Of a stretch of DNA of 29,529 nucleotides, positions 1 to 7,589 are shown piece by piece. The DNA is from a virus. The stretch spans positions 1 through 29,529 of the IMG/VR virus record IMGVR_UViG_3300032236_000318; one strand, given 5' to 3'. Position 1 is the first letter of the stretch. Each line of letters opens with the position of its first letter. A program made the translations under genes and the position numbers. Under the pieces are notes generated by a model, which did not search any database, was not told the DNA's origin, and worked only from the letters and a program-made list of their open reading frames with translations.

Positions 1-20
1 GCTGTGTAGTTAATTGTCAT
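1..20 (-). CDS. start of a truncated late gene
   Basis: Only the first six codons (MTINYT) are inside the window. An ATG reads leftwards from position 20 and is preceded by GAGGACAAC, a reasonable ribosome binding site, 7 bases after the stop of the fibre-like gene. It continues the minus-strand late operon beyond the left edge. Nothing can be said about function. Confidence 0.45.
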
Positions 21-27
21 GTTGTCC

Positions 28-1032
28 TCATTCTGTCTCGATTAAAACCCAACTTGGTGAATCTGTTGTGTCAATTGTTGACCAGCCCGCAGTTTGTGCG
101 TCACCTATATTCTGCCACGAAGGAGTCTGGCTGTCATCAATTAAACTCCAATAAAGTACTCCCATCATTTCAACTTGCCCAATTACCGCACTACCCGTTA
201 ATGTAGCACCTCTGCCTGTCATTGTCACCGTGCCAACTGCACCGTTTGAACCAACTCCAGTCAATTGAATTGTTATGCTAGTTCCAACTGTTTCAACATT
301 ACCTGTGGCTGAAGCGCTTCCTAGCGGTACCGCCAAAGCCCCAACTTGACCTGTTGCGCTAACACCTGTCAGACTCAACGTTTTGGCTTGTACTACAGTT
401 CCAACATTACCAGTAGCGCCTACGCCTGTCAATGCAATTGTTAGACTTGGGGCAACTGTTCCTACGTTTCCGGTGGCTGCATCTCCAGTCTCACCATCTG
501 CGTTTGTTACAGTAACCGATCCAACTGCACCAGATCCAGCAACGCCTGTAATACCAAATGTCTTACCGCCGGTAACAGAACCAACCAAACCGCTTGCTAG
601 AACGCCCGTTAAAGCAGCCGTGTTGCTGATGGACACCGATCCAGTTGTACCTGTAGCGCCTACACCAGATAGGTATATTGAGATATTAACTGTGGTTGAT
701 CCTACCGCCCCACTTGCTCCAACACCAGTCAAAGCTAGCGTTGTGTTAGCCCCAACTGTTCCTACGTTTCCAGTAGCAAAATCCCCTGTCTCAGCCTCAG
801 AACCACTAACCACCAACGTGCCTACATTACCTACAGCCCCAACACCTGTCAAAGCTATCGTAATGTTTGAGCCTACTGTGCCAATATCTCCTGTTGCATT
901 AACACTTGTAACTGGAGTACCCAAAATACCCCAAGCACCCTGACCCCAAGTACCAGCGCCCCATCCATCAGTGGTGGGTACGCCTTGTCCAAAGTTGCCA
1001 TTGCCCCACGGATTAACGCCCCATCCAGCCAT
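28..1032 (-). CDS. repetitive tail-fibre-like virion protein
   Basis: The 334-residue protein has three zones. Residues 1-36 are Trp/Gly-rich with repeated WG pairs. Residues about 40-290 carry roughly 14 degenerate repeats of the type GAxGxVGTV, alternating with short Thr/Ser beta-strand-like stretches (for example ALTGVGATGNVGTV). The C-terminus has a different repeat built on W..I.DxQTPxW and DAQTAGW. Such Gly/Ala/Thr repeats and WxxI-DSQTP tails are typical of fibre or appendage proteins of uncultured aquatic phages; I infer a fibre-like virion role. No enzymatic or peptidase domain is seen. The repetitive coding sequence also opens a long antisense frame, which I regard as a by-product. 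It is the last complete gene of the late operon in the window. Confidence 0.6.
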   Translation of the reverse strand: MAGWGVNPWGNGNFGQGVPTTDGWGAGTWGQGAWGILGTPVTSVNATGDIGTVGSNITIALTGVGAVGNVGTLVVSGSEAETGDFATGNVGTVGANTTLALTGVGASGAVGSTTVNISIYLSGVGATGTTGSVSISNTAALTGVLASGLVGSVTGGKTFGITGVAGSGAVGSVTVTNADGETGDAATGNVGTVAPSLTIALTGVGATGNVGTVVQAKTLSLTGVSATGQVGALAVPLGSASATGNVETVGTSITIQLTGVGSNGAVGTVTMTGRGATLTGSAVIGQVEMMGVLYWSLIDDSQTPSWQNIGDAQTAGWSTIDTTDSPSWVLIETE

Positions 1033-1042
1033 AACTCACCTA

Positions 1043-1525
1043 TTAGGTAGTAGACAAACGCAATAAAGCAGTTGATGTTGTGTTGCTTGGCATTGTCAGT
1101 GTAAATGTTCCGGCCGTAATAGTCTGTGAACCAAATGTGTGAACGCTAACTGCAGCATTCGCTTGCGTTGAGTTATAGATCAAAACCGTATCAAATGCAG
1201 TAGTTAGCGTAACTGTTGTGTACACCAAATTGGCTGAAGGAGTCCAGTACGCCACGCCAGCAGTTGCTGAACTATTGGTAGACGTAGGAGCCGTTGCATT
1301 TGTTACCGTAATACCGCCAGCCGTGTATCCCGTACCAGACACTTCGCCTGTTGCAGAATATGCTGTAGTCGCTGCGTTAATAGCAGGACTTGCGGTGGTT
1401 GTGTATAAAGCGGCTTTAAATGTATCTGCCGCAGTTGTTCCACGAGTTGGGGATGTACCGAAGTTATGGGTAGCAGTCAATAACTGCCCCATGAAAGAAG
1501 TACACATACTTTGGGTATTTGCCAT
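1043..1525 (-). CDS. virion structural protein, paralogue A
   Basis: This 160-residue Thr/Ala/Ser-rich protein is clearly related to the protein encoded at 1731-2168. Both share an N-terminal segment ending in NFG, then an ALYTT/ALFTA strand, a GEVxGTGYTAGG motif, a Thr-Pro-Thr-Ser-x-x-Asn-Ser stretch, an LIYN-S strand with nearby Asn, a DFGS/TFGS turn, and a C-terminal P..xxSTAxLRx end. I know this family from uncultured phages as a small beta-rich virion protein of undefined place (tail or decoration). The ATG at 1525 follows an AAAAGGACTTATT-type ribosome binding site. No membrane segment or catalytic motif is visible. Confidence 0.6.
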   Translation of the reverse strand: MANTQSMCTSFMGQLLTATHNFGTSPTRGTTAADTFKAALYTTTASPAINAATTAYSATGEVSGTGYTAGGITVTNATAPTSTNSSATAGVAYWTPSANLVYTTVTLTTAFDTVLIYNSTQANAAVSVHTFGSQTITAGTFTLTMPSNTTSTALLRLSTT

Positions 1526-1536
1526 AATAAGTCCTT

Positions 1537-1731
1537 TTAGCCAAATGCGGCCGCTACGAGGTCAGAGAAAGGGGAAGTTTTTAAAGTCACATGAGCTGAA
1601 CGATGAACAAGTTCACCATCCAACCAATACTCAGTCCATGTTGTATATTCAATTTCATTATCGACGGAACCTTCTCTTTTCTCAAGAAGAGAGTCATCCA
1701 TATCGCCTTTAGTTGTTGTAACTAATGCCAT
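1537..1731 (-). CDS. small conserved phage protein (64 aa)
   Basis: The protein starts MALVTTTKGDMDD and is acidic at the N-terminus, with a central WTEYWLDGELVHRSAHVTLK segment. I chose the ATG at 1731 because it forms a TAATG overlap with the stop of the upstream gene and has AAGGAT a few bases before it; a longer frame to 1800 would overlap the neighbour by 70 bases. I have seen similar short proteins in aquatic phage late operons, but no function is known to me. It sits between the two paralogous structural genes. Confidence 0.6.
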   Translation of the reverse strand: MALVTTTKGDMDDSLLEKREGSVDNEIEYTTWTEYWLDGELVHRSAHVTLKTSPFSDLVAAAFG

Positions 1732-2168
1732 TATGCAATCCTTAGAATAGCGGTAGAAGCCGCTGCGGTTGGAAACTGGACTGTAAATGTATTTTGACAA
1801 GTTTTATCTGAGCCAAAATCAAGAACACAAACGGATGAGTTGCTTTTACTAGCATTGTAAATCAAGGCCCCACGAGCTGTAAACGCCGCAGGAGACCATA
1901 ATACATCTGCAAAAGACCAATATGCAGTTGTACTATTAGTGCTAGATGTAGGAGTTGTAGTAATTACAAGTTGTTTACCACCAGCGGTATATCCTGTTCC
2001 TGTCACTTCACCTACCATACCAGACATGTATTGAGTAGTTGAAGCGCTCAAATTAGCATTTGCTGTGAACAAAGCAATGTAAAACGTATCTGGACTAGTT
2101 GGACCAAAGTTTTGTAAACCTTGAGCCAACTGAATCTTAAAACTAGTGGTAGCTGTTTGATAAAGCAT
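1731..2168 (-). CDS. virion structural protein, paralogue B
   Basis: The 145-residue protein is the second copy of the family at 1043-1525. Shared landmarks are the DTFYIALFTA strand, EVTGTGYTAGG, a Ser/Thr-rich TPTSSTNSTTAYW segment, GALIYNASKSN, VLDFGSDKT and a terminal AAASTAILRIA. The family is known to me from uncultured phages as a putative tail or decoration component, based on its late-operon position; the exact virion location is unknown. The start codon overlaps the upstream stop as TGATG at 2166-2170, implying translational coupling. Confidence 0.6.
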   Translation of the reverse strand: MLYQTATTSFKIQLAQGLQNFGPTSPDTFYIALFTANANLSASTTQYMSGMVGEVTGTGYTAGGKQLVITTTPTSSTNSTTAYWSFADVLWSPAAFTARGALIYNASKSNSSVCVLDFGSDKTCQNTFTVQFPTAAASTAILRIA

Positions 2169-2842
2169 CAGGTGACCGCCTGCCTAAATTGCCCAGAACG
2201 ATAAGCATCTTGACGTTCCATACCATCACCCAGACGTTTAGCCAACGCAAGCGCTTCTTGATATTTGCCGTTATAGAGCGCCATCATATCTTGCTCACCC
2301 TTCATGTAGGTGTACGCCTCAACCAAAGAACCGTACAAAAGCACAGAGTCAAAATTATCCCCAAGCCAAGTCTGCCCACCAGAGATAGTTGTAATAGATT
2401 CAGGATAATAGTAATAGTGCAACTCAGCAGTATAGGCAGTGTCTGGAGTGGGACCAAGAATAAAGGTAAGTTCATTCGTAATAGTCCCACTTGTGACAGT
2501 TGGGCCAAATAAAGCGTAATACTTAGGCGTCCCATAATCTGTTGGATTTGGGTATGCTTGACGCATAAAGTTAACGTCTTTATTTAATAAATATAAATAT
2601 TCTCCTCCACCAACAGGATATAAAGCTAAAGAATAAGTAGCTAAATAATCATTTGGGGCAGATAAATATTTGTTTTGAGCTGTAACATTTCCCGTCATAT
2701 TTTTACGTAGTGAAGGAAATTGAACTGAATTGTATATACGTTGCTCAGCCTGCGTAATAAACACAGGAATTTCAGCGATAAAGTTCGCTTCAGTATTCTC
2801 TGTATAAGCACTGATCGCAGCGCTGAGCTGGGTATAGTTCAT
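2168..2842 (-). CDS. adaptor/connector-type virion protein (SU10-adaptor-like)
   Basis: The 224-residue protein begins MNYTQLSAAISAYTENTE and contains ITQAEQRIYNSVQFPSLRK, LSAPNDYLATYSL and an aromatic-rich ELHYYYYPESI strand, ending with an alpha-helical region containing GSLVEAYTYMKGE. I recognise this arrangement from phage proteins annotated as head-tail adaptors related to that of phage SU10; this is a recollection of family features, not a search. It would sit under the portal and receive the tail. It overlaps the next gene by ATGA (2839-2842). A tail-tubular role is the main alternative. Confidence 0.6.
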   Translation of the reverse strand: MNYTQLSAAISAYTENTEANFIAEIPVFITQAEQRIYNSVQFPSLRKNMTGNVTAQNKYLSAPNDYLATYSLALYPVGGGEYLYLLNKDVNFMRQAYPNPTDYGTPKYYALFGPTVTSGTITNELTFILGPTPDTAYTAELHYYYYPESITTISGGQTWLGDNFDSVLLYGSLVEAYTYMKGEQDMMALYNGKYQEALALAKRLGDGMERQDAYRSGQFRQAVT

Positions 2843-3129
2843 GCCATCGGGCCTCTAGACATTAAACCTTTAGTTGCAGCGCCTGTTCCACGCATCTTAA
2901 TACCAGAAGTCTTAGGTGCGGGATAGTCATTGCTACGGCTATTTGCAACAGAAACATTTGCATTGCGCAAGTATTCTTTGTTGTTGGCTACGCCAGCCTC
3001 TTCAATAAGTTCTTTTTTACCGTCCATTGTATGAGGAACAGCATAAGCTTCGGCAGGGAGATTGTCCCTGTTTTTACCTACACGAACAGAAGGACTGTTC
3101 TTGGTTGTATCTTTAGTGAAAATGGCCAT
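2839..3129 (-). CDS. small conserved virion-associated protein (96 aa)
   Basis: I start this gene at MAIFTKDTTKN (ATG at 3129). It has GAGGTGG just upstream and lies 1 base from the previous stop; the longer frame to 3168 would overlap the neighbour. The C-terminus reads KTSGIKMRGTGAATKG followed by LMSRGPMA, a Gly/Arg/Lys-rich pattern that recurs in small proteins of related aquatic phages. No domain of known activity is visible. Its place among structural genes suggests a virion or assembly role. Confidence 0.6.
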   Translation of the reverse strand: MAIFTKDTTKNSPSVRVGKNRDNLPAEAYAVPHTMDGKKELIEEAGVANNKEYLRNANVSVANSRSNDYPAPKTSGIKMRGTGAATKGLMSRGPMA

Positions 3130-3130
3130 C

Positions 3131-3352
3131 TTAACCACCTCTTCCTGTACGGCGTTGATTAGCAACACGAGCCAAATTACGACCCATAGTCATCATCATT
3201 TTACTTGTAACACCACCTTTAGCAAGCTTCAACATTGTACCTTTGCCGCCTTTATGTTCTTGCGAATCGTGCTGTTTAAATGCTTTTTTAATCAAGGCAA
3301 CATCTTGTTTTTTGTCTGCTGCCATGTCTTCTTTCATATCACTCTTAGCCAT
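3131..3352 (-). CDS. small basic protein (73 aa)
   Basis: The protein is Lys/Met-rich, with an N-terminal KSDMKEDMAADKKQDVALIKKAFKQHD helix-prone half and a C-terminal Arg/Gly tail (NQRRTGRGG). A GTAGGAG ribosome binding site precedes the ATG at 3352. Its stop is one base from the next start. The charge would suit nucleic-acid or capsid-interior contact, but that is a guess; I do not recognise a characterised family. Confidence 0.55.
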   Translation of the reverse strand: MAKSDMKEDMAADKKQDVALIKKAFKQHDSQEHKGGKGTMLKLAKGGVTSKMMMTMGRNLARVANQRRTGRGG

Positions 3353-3361
3353 AATTAACTC

Positions 3362-3790
3362 CTACGTTGTAGATATTGTAACTGTACCAACTTGCACAAC
3401 TGGTATCAAGTAGTTTGGTGTTAAAACCGTATCAAATTGACTTGCTCCGCCAACAGGATTCCAGCCCCACTGAAATACTCGACTACCGCCGCTTGGAAAT
3501 CCATCTTCCAAAATTGTGGTATTGCTACCTAATTCCTCTTGCAAACCTGTCAATCCAGCAGCTTCATAGCTTCTGTCCGGTCTGGGATCACGTAGACCTT
3601 GTGGGTCATCTACAGGAAACATACCCAACTGTAGCTGGGGCTGATCTGGATCCCAACACGACGGACAAACAAGCAAGTTATAAACCTTGGTCTTAATAAT
3701 CTCTTTTCTAAGAACCTTTAGCTTATATCTATAGCCACAACGATCGCATTCGGCAATCGCATTTTTGCCTGATGCAAACTTATTCCCCAT
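3362..3790 (-). CDS. zinc-ribbon virion-operon protein (142 aa)
   Basis: Starting at MGNKFASGKN, the protein has a treble-cysteine/zinc-ribbon signature: Cys15-x2-Cys18 and Cys42-x2-Cys45 (CDRCG, CPSCW), separated by a basic stretch (YKLKVLRKEIIKTKVY). This is followed by an acidic Asp/Pro-rich segment and a C-terminal beta-rich half ending VVQVGTVTISTT. The ATG at 3790 forms TAATG with the stop of the upstream connector gene, so the longer frame to 3871 is unlikely. Zinc ribbons of this type next to connector genes occur in other aquatic phages. A structural or DNA-contact role is inferred. Confidence 0.6.
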   Translation of the reverse strand: MGNKFASGKNAIAECDRCGYRYKLKVLRKEIIKTKVYNLLVCPSCWDPDQPQLQLGMFPVDDPQGLRDPRPDRSYEAAGLTGLQEELGSNTTILEDGFPSGGSRVFQWGWNPVGGASQFDTVLTPNYLIPVVQVGTVTISTT

Positions 3791-4719
3791 TATGTCCCCA
3801 TAATGTACTGTTGACGGGGTACAAATCTCTGGGCTGCCGTCTCTCTGTCCTCGCCAGCCGCTAATTCCCAAGCCTCATCGTACTGGGCTTTCAACATAGG
3901 AAGACGATTTACGCCTTCTGGAGTCTTAATCCCAATGTAATAGGCCAATCCTGCAATCATGCAAGGTATAAATCTAAACGGAATGTCCATGACATTAACG
4001 CCACCCCCCGCATCTTGCGTACGGCGCAGTCTCCAATAGACAAATTGATACTGTTGCGCCCCGTCAGGAGTAGGCCAAACTGTAATGGCTGGAAGATTTT
4101 GATAGTTAACTGCTGCTCCTGATGTATGAGCAGCAGCTGTAGTGTTATTCTGGCCACGGAAACAGTTACCAAGCTGGTTACCGCTTACATATCCGTAGTT
4201 AATTGTCTCAGTACCAATTTGAATAAACCCAGTATTGGGTAGTCCAACGGTCGAAGAAAGGGTAATTAAGGTATCTGTACTGTTTATACTTGCAGCTAAA
4301 GTAGCTGTAGTAACGTACTGTTGACCATCCATACGCTGAACCCATACTTGAATAGGTCTAGCTTGAGTTAATTTATTAGGTAAAGTGGCATAGGTAGAAA
4401 CACTAATACGAGTAATCGTCAAATCAGCCTGATTAGACATACTGTTAGCGTTTGTACGGATCACATGTTCGATCAAATCTACCGTGTCATTAGGCAAAGC
4501 GTAAGTATTTAGACCTTGAACAAGATCAATAACACCAGAATCAATCGTCCACATGTTGATGCCACGGTTCGCCCAGTCAGCAAACATGATATTAAGGCTA
4601 CGACGAGCGCTTCTGAGATCATATCCTGTCCTCATTTCAGAACCTACACGTTCAAAAGCTTCCTCAACAATCTCTGTGAGGTCTAAATTAAACGATGCTG
4701 TTCCTGATGTATTGCTCAT
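3790..4719 (-). CDS. connector/tail accessory protein (gp4-like candidate)
   Basis: The 309-residue protein starts with an alpha-helical region (IVEEAFERVGSEMRTGYDLRSARRSLNIMFADWANRGINMW), then SGVIDLVQGLNTYALPNDTVDLIEHVIR. Head-completion or tail accessory proteins of podoviruses have this kind of layout. A central beta-rich Thr/Ser section contains a YGYVSGNQLGNCFRG turn, and the C-terminus has a YYIGIKTPEGVNRLPMLKAQYDEAWELA helix. I infer a ring-forming connector below the portal, analogous to P22 gp4 or SU10-type adaptors; similarity is by architecture and recollection only. It overlaps its neighbours by ATGA upstream and TAATG downstream. Confidence 0.6.
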   Translation of the reverse strand: MSNTSGTASFNLDLTEIVEEAFERVGSEMRTGYDLRSARRSLNIMFADWANRGINMWTIDSGVIDLVQGLNTYALPNDTVDLIEHVIRTNANSMSNQADLTITRISVSTYATLPNKLTQARPIQVWVQRMDGQQYVTTATLAASINSTDTLITLSSTVGLPNTGFIQIGTETINYGYVSGNQLGNCFRGQNNTTAAAHTSGAAVNYQNLPAITVWPTPDGAQQYQFVYWRLRRTQDAGGGVNVMDIPFRFIPCMIAGLAYYIGIKTPEGVNRLPMLKAQYDEAWELAAGEDRETAAQRFVPRQQYIMGT

Positions 4720-4967
4720 TTAGCCATTCTCATGTTGTCTATCAGATTAGGATAGGGTCTACCAGCTTTCTTAGCCGCAGCTTTAGCCGCAGCTTTTTTA
4801 GCAGGGCTTAACTTTTTATGCTTTTTAGCGGGATTGGGTGTATCCCAAACTTTCCCGCCTTCAGCATACATTTCTACATCTTCGGGTTTATCCTTACGAT
4901 GTATAGTCTTAGCCTTTGTTGGCATTTTAGAAGGCATGATAGCCCCCATGCCACGAGACGGCATCAT
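4716..4967 (-). CDS. small Lys/Ala-rich basic protein (83 aa)
   Basis: The start at 4967 (MMPSRGMGAIMPSKMPTK) overlaps the upstream stop as ATGA; a start at 4991 is possible but overlaps more. The middle has an EMYAEGGKVWDTPNPAKKHKKL segment, then an AAKAAAKKAGRPYP lysine/alanine run and a DNMRMAK end. Such short basic proteins are regular members of this kind of phage late operon. Their job is unknown; the basic helix may bind DNA. Confidence 0.55.
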   Translation of the reverse strand: MMPSRGMGAIMPSKMPTKAKTIHRKDKPEDVEMYAEGGKVWDTPNPAKKHKKLSPAKKAAAKAAAKKAGRPYPNLIDNMRMAK

Positions 4968-5155
4968 TTTTTGTACATCCCACCGCCGCACATTTTACGA
5001 ACTTTATCTTGCTCGTACTCATGTCCAGCTGCTTCTTTCATAAAATCTTGGCTATGATGCTTGTATCCAGCACCATGCTTTTTGACTTGCTCATGCATCA
5101 TTTCATGCTTTGTAGATCCAAGATTCTCAGGCATAAATTTAACGTCGTTTTCCAT
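4964..5155 (-). CDS. small Met/His/Lys-rich protein (63 aa)
   Basis: A clear AAGGAG precedes the ATG at 5155. The protein is rich in Met, His, Lys and Glu (for example HEMMHEQVKKHG) and ends CGGGMYKK. I do not recognise a family. The stop overlaps the next start as ATGA. It belongs to the run of small basic or amphipathic proteins between the connector genes and the holin candidate. Confidence 0.5.
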   Translation of the reverse strand: MENDVKFMPENLGSTKHEMMHEQVKKHGAGYKHHSQDFMKEAAGHEYEQDKVRKMCGGGMYKK

Positions 5156-5164
5156 GACAACTCC

Positions 5165-5821
5165 TTATAAGTATTTACCCTTAGTACGACCACGCATGGC
5201 TATACCATCACCACGAGAAGAAGCGGTACTACCGCCTTTTTTATAACTGTCTGAATTAGCATAAGACATGGCACGCTGACGTATGTCTTCACCAATATTT
5301 TCATTACTGCCAGACCTAATGTCACCTTCAGGAACATTAACTTCTGTTTCTTTTTTAGACCTATAAGAAGCTTTACTTGGTTTTGAATCCAAGTCTCCTT
5401 TAGCAATACGTGCTTTAGATTCTTCAGAAAGTTCAACTTTCTCTCTAGGTGTAGCCATTTTCTCGGCCAAATCACCTAAACCAGATTTATCAACAAGCTT
5501 TTTACCTACGCCTGTCTTTTCATCAAGCGCACGTCCAGCAGCCCATCCAGCCTCTAAAGCGGCTCCAGCGGCTCCTGCACGACCAGTAGTACGAGTAAGA
5601 GCCTTACCGCCAGCTTCTTGTTGTTGCAGGCGGTTATAAGCTCTTTCAGCAGGTGCGTCTAAACCTTTTTTAATCCTAGCATTGTCAGCAGATTGTGACG
5701 CTACTACGTCTTCTTTTGGGTGAGGTAAGTAGCTTTTAGCATTGGTTTGATTGGGGGAACGATACGTATATCCTTCCTTTGCAGGCTTGTTTAATTTAGG
5801 TTTTAAATCTTCAAGAGCCAT
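5165..5821 (-). CDS. late protein with C-terminal RGDGIA motif (218 aa)
   Basis: The 218-residue protein is Lys/Ala/Ser-rich. Residues about 80-100 form an Ala/Gly-rich helix-prone region (RAGAAGAALEAGWAAGRAL), and a charged region follows. The last 18 residues read SSRGDGIAMRGRTKGKYL, nearly the same as the tail of the next gene upstream in the operon and similar to residues 111-124 of the 139-residue protein. I infer that this tail is a shared sorting or docking signal. I recognise no enzyme. An internal virion or ejection protein is one possibility. Confidence 0.6.
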   Translation of the reverse strand: MALEDLKPKLNKPAKEGYTYRSPNQTNAKSYLPHPKEDVVASQSADNARIKKGLDAPAERAYNRLQQQEAGGKALTRTTGRAGAAGAALEAGWAAGRALDEKTGVGKKLVDKSGLGDLAEKMATPREKVELSEESKARIAKGDLDSKPSKASYRSKKETEVNVPEGDIRSGSNENIGEDIRQRAMSYANSDSYKKGGSTASSRGDGIAMRGRTKGKYL

Positions 5822-5829
5822 GATAGACC

Positions 5830-6735
5830 TTAATACATTTTGCCGCGAGTACGGCCTTTACTTGCTATACCATCACCACGTTTAGATGCTGATGAACGAG
5901 TTGTGCTGCTTGAAACCGTTTTTGTTTTGGCTTTACCTTTGGCTTTTAATGTCCCGCCTTTTTTGTAGCCATACTTACCAGCACCGCCAGTAGTATCTGC
6001 TTCGCTAAGTTCTTTCTTTAATAAACCTTTTTCCATAAGTTTATCTTTGATTAATTCCTTAGCAGATTTACCAAATTTAGAGGCTTCTTTAGGCCCAGCC
6101 GTCCACATATTTGGATTAGTAACTGCGCTACGATCGGCAGCTTTTAAAGCATCGTAATATTTTTTAGCTTTGTAAGCCCCAGCGCCTACTCCAGCTACCC
6201 CAGCGCCTACTCCAAGACCTTGTATGATTTTTCCTAATTCACTAGGATTATCTACAGGTTCACCACCTTGAACAGTTGGGCCACCCCCAGGAATACTTTC
6301 AGGACCTACTGGACCTGCTGGTCTTGCTCCTTGAACCATTCTTACAGGCCCTTGAGTAGATCTACCTTGAGTGTTATCTGGTATATATACATCAGGTAAT
6401 TGAGGAATGTTTCTCAAAGGAAGTGGTCTACCATTGGCGTCTAAACCTTGGCTTGCGTTGGAAGGTCTATTGGTTCTAACAGGTACTCTACCTGTTCTGT
6501 TACCAAAAGCTTCAGTAGCATAAGAAGTGTCTTCTGGCATTGATACTTCAGTCTCCCAACCCGCTCCAGTTGTATCTGGACCTTGGCCAGGAGCATAATT
6601 AGGAGTTTCACCAAACGTACGTCTAGGCTGAACATCGTCTGGAACGCCAGCAGCGGAATTACCGCCACCTTGTTTCCTACTCATCAATAAGCCTAATGCT
6701 CCAAGAGCAGCAAGCCCTGCTAGGTTCTTCGCCAT
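5830..6735 (-). CDS. late protein with hydrophobic patches and RGDGIA motif (301 aa)
   Basis: The N-terminus is hydrophobic (LAGLAALGALGLLMS, residues 5-19). A long Pro/Gly/Asn-rich low-complexity section follows, then a Gly/Ala/Val hydrophobic stretch at about 170-189 (IIQGLGVGAGVAGVGAGAY), a Lys-rich region, and a terminal KRGDGIASKGRTRGKMY. The two hydrophobic patches could contact membrane, as in proteins ejected with DNA, but that is inference. Its last residues match those of the 218-residue neighbour, from which it is separated by 8 bases. Confidence 0.6.
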   Translation of the reverse strand: MAKNLAGLAALGALGLLMSRKQGGGNSAAGVPDDVQPRRTFGETPNYAPGQGPDTTGAGWETEVSMPEDTSYATEAFGNRTGRVPVRTNRPSNASQGLDANGRPLPLRNIPQLPDVYIPDNTQGRSTQGPVRMVQGARPAGPVGPESIPGGGPTVQGGEPVDNPSELGKIIQGLGVGAGVAGVGAGAYKAKKYYDALKAADRSAVTNPNMWTAGPKEASKFGKSAKELIKDKLMEKGLLKKELSEADTTGGAGKYGYKKGGTLKAKGKAKTKTVSSSTTRSSASKRGDGIASKGRTRGKMY

Positions 6736-6745
6736 GATTGGCTCC

Positions 6746-7165
6746 TTATCTTTGGTTCATACCCAATGCTTTGCCGCCCTTCATTGTAGGCAATTTACCT
6801 TTGGTCTTGCCTTTTTGTGCAAGTCCATCACGGCTAGGAGCTGCGGTTCTTACTTTAGCCATTTTCTCGGCTGTAATTCCGCTTTTCTCTCTGCTAGGTT
6901 GTTTGCCAGTAGTCATACCACCAGAAGCCATCTTTTTCATAACGCCACCCTTTTTCATAACAGCCATATCTCCATGATTGGTTTTAGGCTTGTTGATTGA
7001 TTGAATATCAGCACGGCCTTCTGAGCCTTTGCCGAAACTTTTTCCTTTATCTGCTTGAGCAAAATCTTGCCCAACAGACTGGGGAACTCCCGCTTTCTTG
7101 GCGAACGCTGGATTGTGAGCCACCGCCTCCATGAACTTATGTTGTCTAAGGGATGTACTAGGCAT
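6746..7165 (-). CDS. conserved late protein with SRDGLAQKGKTKGK motif (139 aa)
   Basis: The N-terminus MPSTSLRQHKFMEAVAHNPAFAKKAGVPQSVGQDF is familiar from uncultured phage proteins of unknown function, often near lysis genes. A Lys/Gly/Met-rich middle follows, then SRDGLAQKGKTKGK at residues 111-124, a variant of the RGDGIA tail of the two following genes. The start lies 8 bases inside the end of the holin candidate gene, so translation may be coupled. No catalytic signature is visible. Confidence 0.6.
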   Translation of the reverse strand: MPSTSLRQHKFMEAVAHNPAFAKKAGVPQSVGQDFAQADKGKSFGKGSEGRADIQSINKPKTNHGDMAVMKKGGVMKKMASGGMTTGKQPSREKSGITAEKMAKVRTAAPSRDGLAQKGKTKGKLPTMKGGKALGMNQR

Positions 7166-7343
7166 CTTTTCTCCCTGTCAATCCCTTGACTGTATCGGTT
7201 TCCCAAATACGAATACCCATCCAAATGACAGTAAAAATGCCGCCAATAAGCCCCACAATAGGTGGAAACCATTGCATAAAACCGCCTAGTCCTACGACTA
7301 CTGCGGCTCCATCAGCCATAGTTTTTGCGTCATGTGTGTCCAT
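7158..7343 (-). CDS. putative holin
   Basis: This 61-residue protein has a short charged N-terminus, two hydrophobic segments (about 12-24 and 27-46, GLIGGIFTVIWMGIRIWE) and a charged tail (KGLTGRKDA). Length, two predicted membrane spans and charged C-terminus fit small phage holins, which form holes in the inner membrane at lysis. The IFTVIW-IRIWET-V pattern is one I associate with phage holin-like proteins. No endolysin is recognisable nearby, so the role is inferred. The ATG directly follows the stop of the upstream gene. Confidence 0.5.
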   Translation of the reverse strand: MDTHDAKTMADGAAVVVGLGGFMQWFPPIVGLIGGIFTVIWMGIRIWETDTVKGLTGRKDA

Positions 7344-7589
7344 TTAGCATTTCCATGCCCGAAGGCTTTTGTTAATCCGGCTGTTTGGGTCTTTTGCTGT
7401 CTTGGTAGAGGTCAGCTTTTCTTTCATTCCAGTCATTCGCGCACAGAAGGACTTTTTCCTTGATCCGCCCTCGGGTTGGGGAGGCTTTAAATTCATCCCC
7501 TCCTTCTTTGCGGATGCCCGGCCTTTGGCGTTTAGACCACCGTTCGGATTCTTCCCTTCTTTGCGTTGCCATGCTGGACTCTTAGCCAT
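7344..7589 (-). CDS. small basic conserved protein (DUF6321-like)
   Basis: Starting at MAKSPAWQRKEGKNPNGGLNAKGR, this 81-residue protein is strongly basic and ends INKSLRAWKC. The AWxRKEGK.P.GGLN.KGRAS opening and the LRAW ending match a widespread small phage family that I recall as DUF6321; no function is known. I chose the ATG at 7589, which overlaps the upstream stop by 8 bases; the longer frame to 7625 would add 12 residues inside the neighbour. Confidence 0.6.
   Translation of the reverse strand: MAKSPAWQRKEGKNPNGGLNAKGRASAKKEGMNLKPPQPEGGSRKKSFCARMTGMKEKLTSTKTAKDPNSRINKSLRAWKC

Noticed and set aside
383-943. 186-codon plus-strand open frame
   Set aside because: It is antisense to the repeat region of the fibre-like gene, has a Pro/Thr/Val repeat that mirrors the other strand, and lacks a ribosome binding site or promoter.
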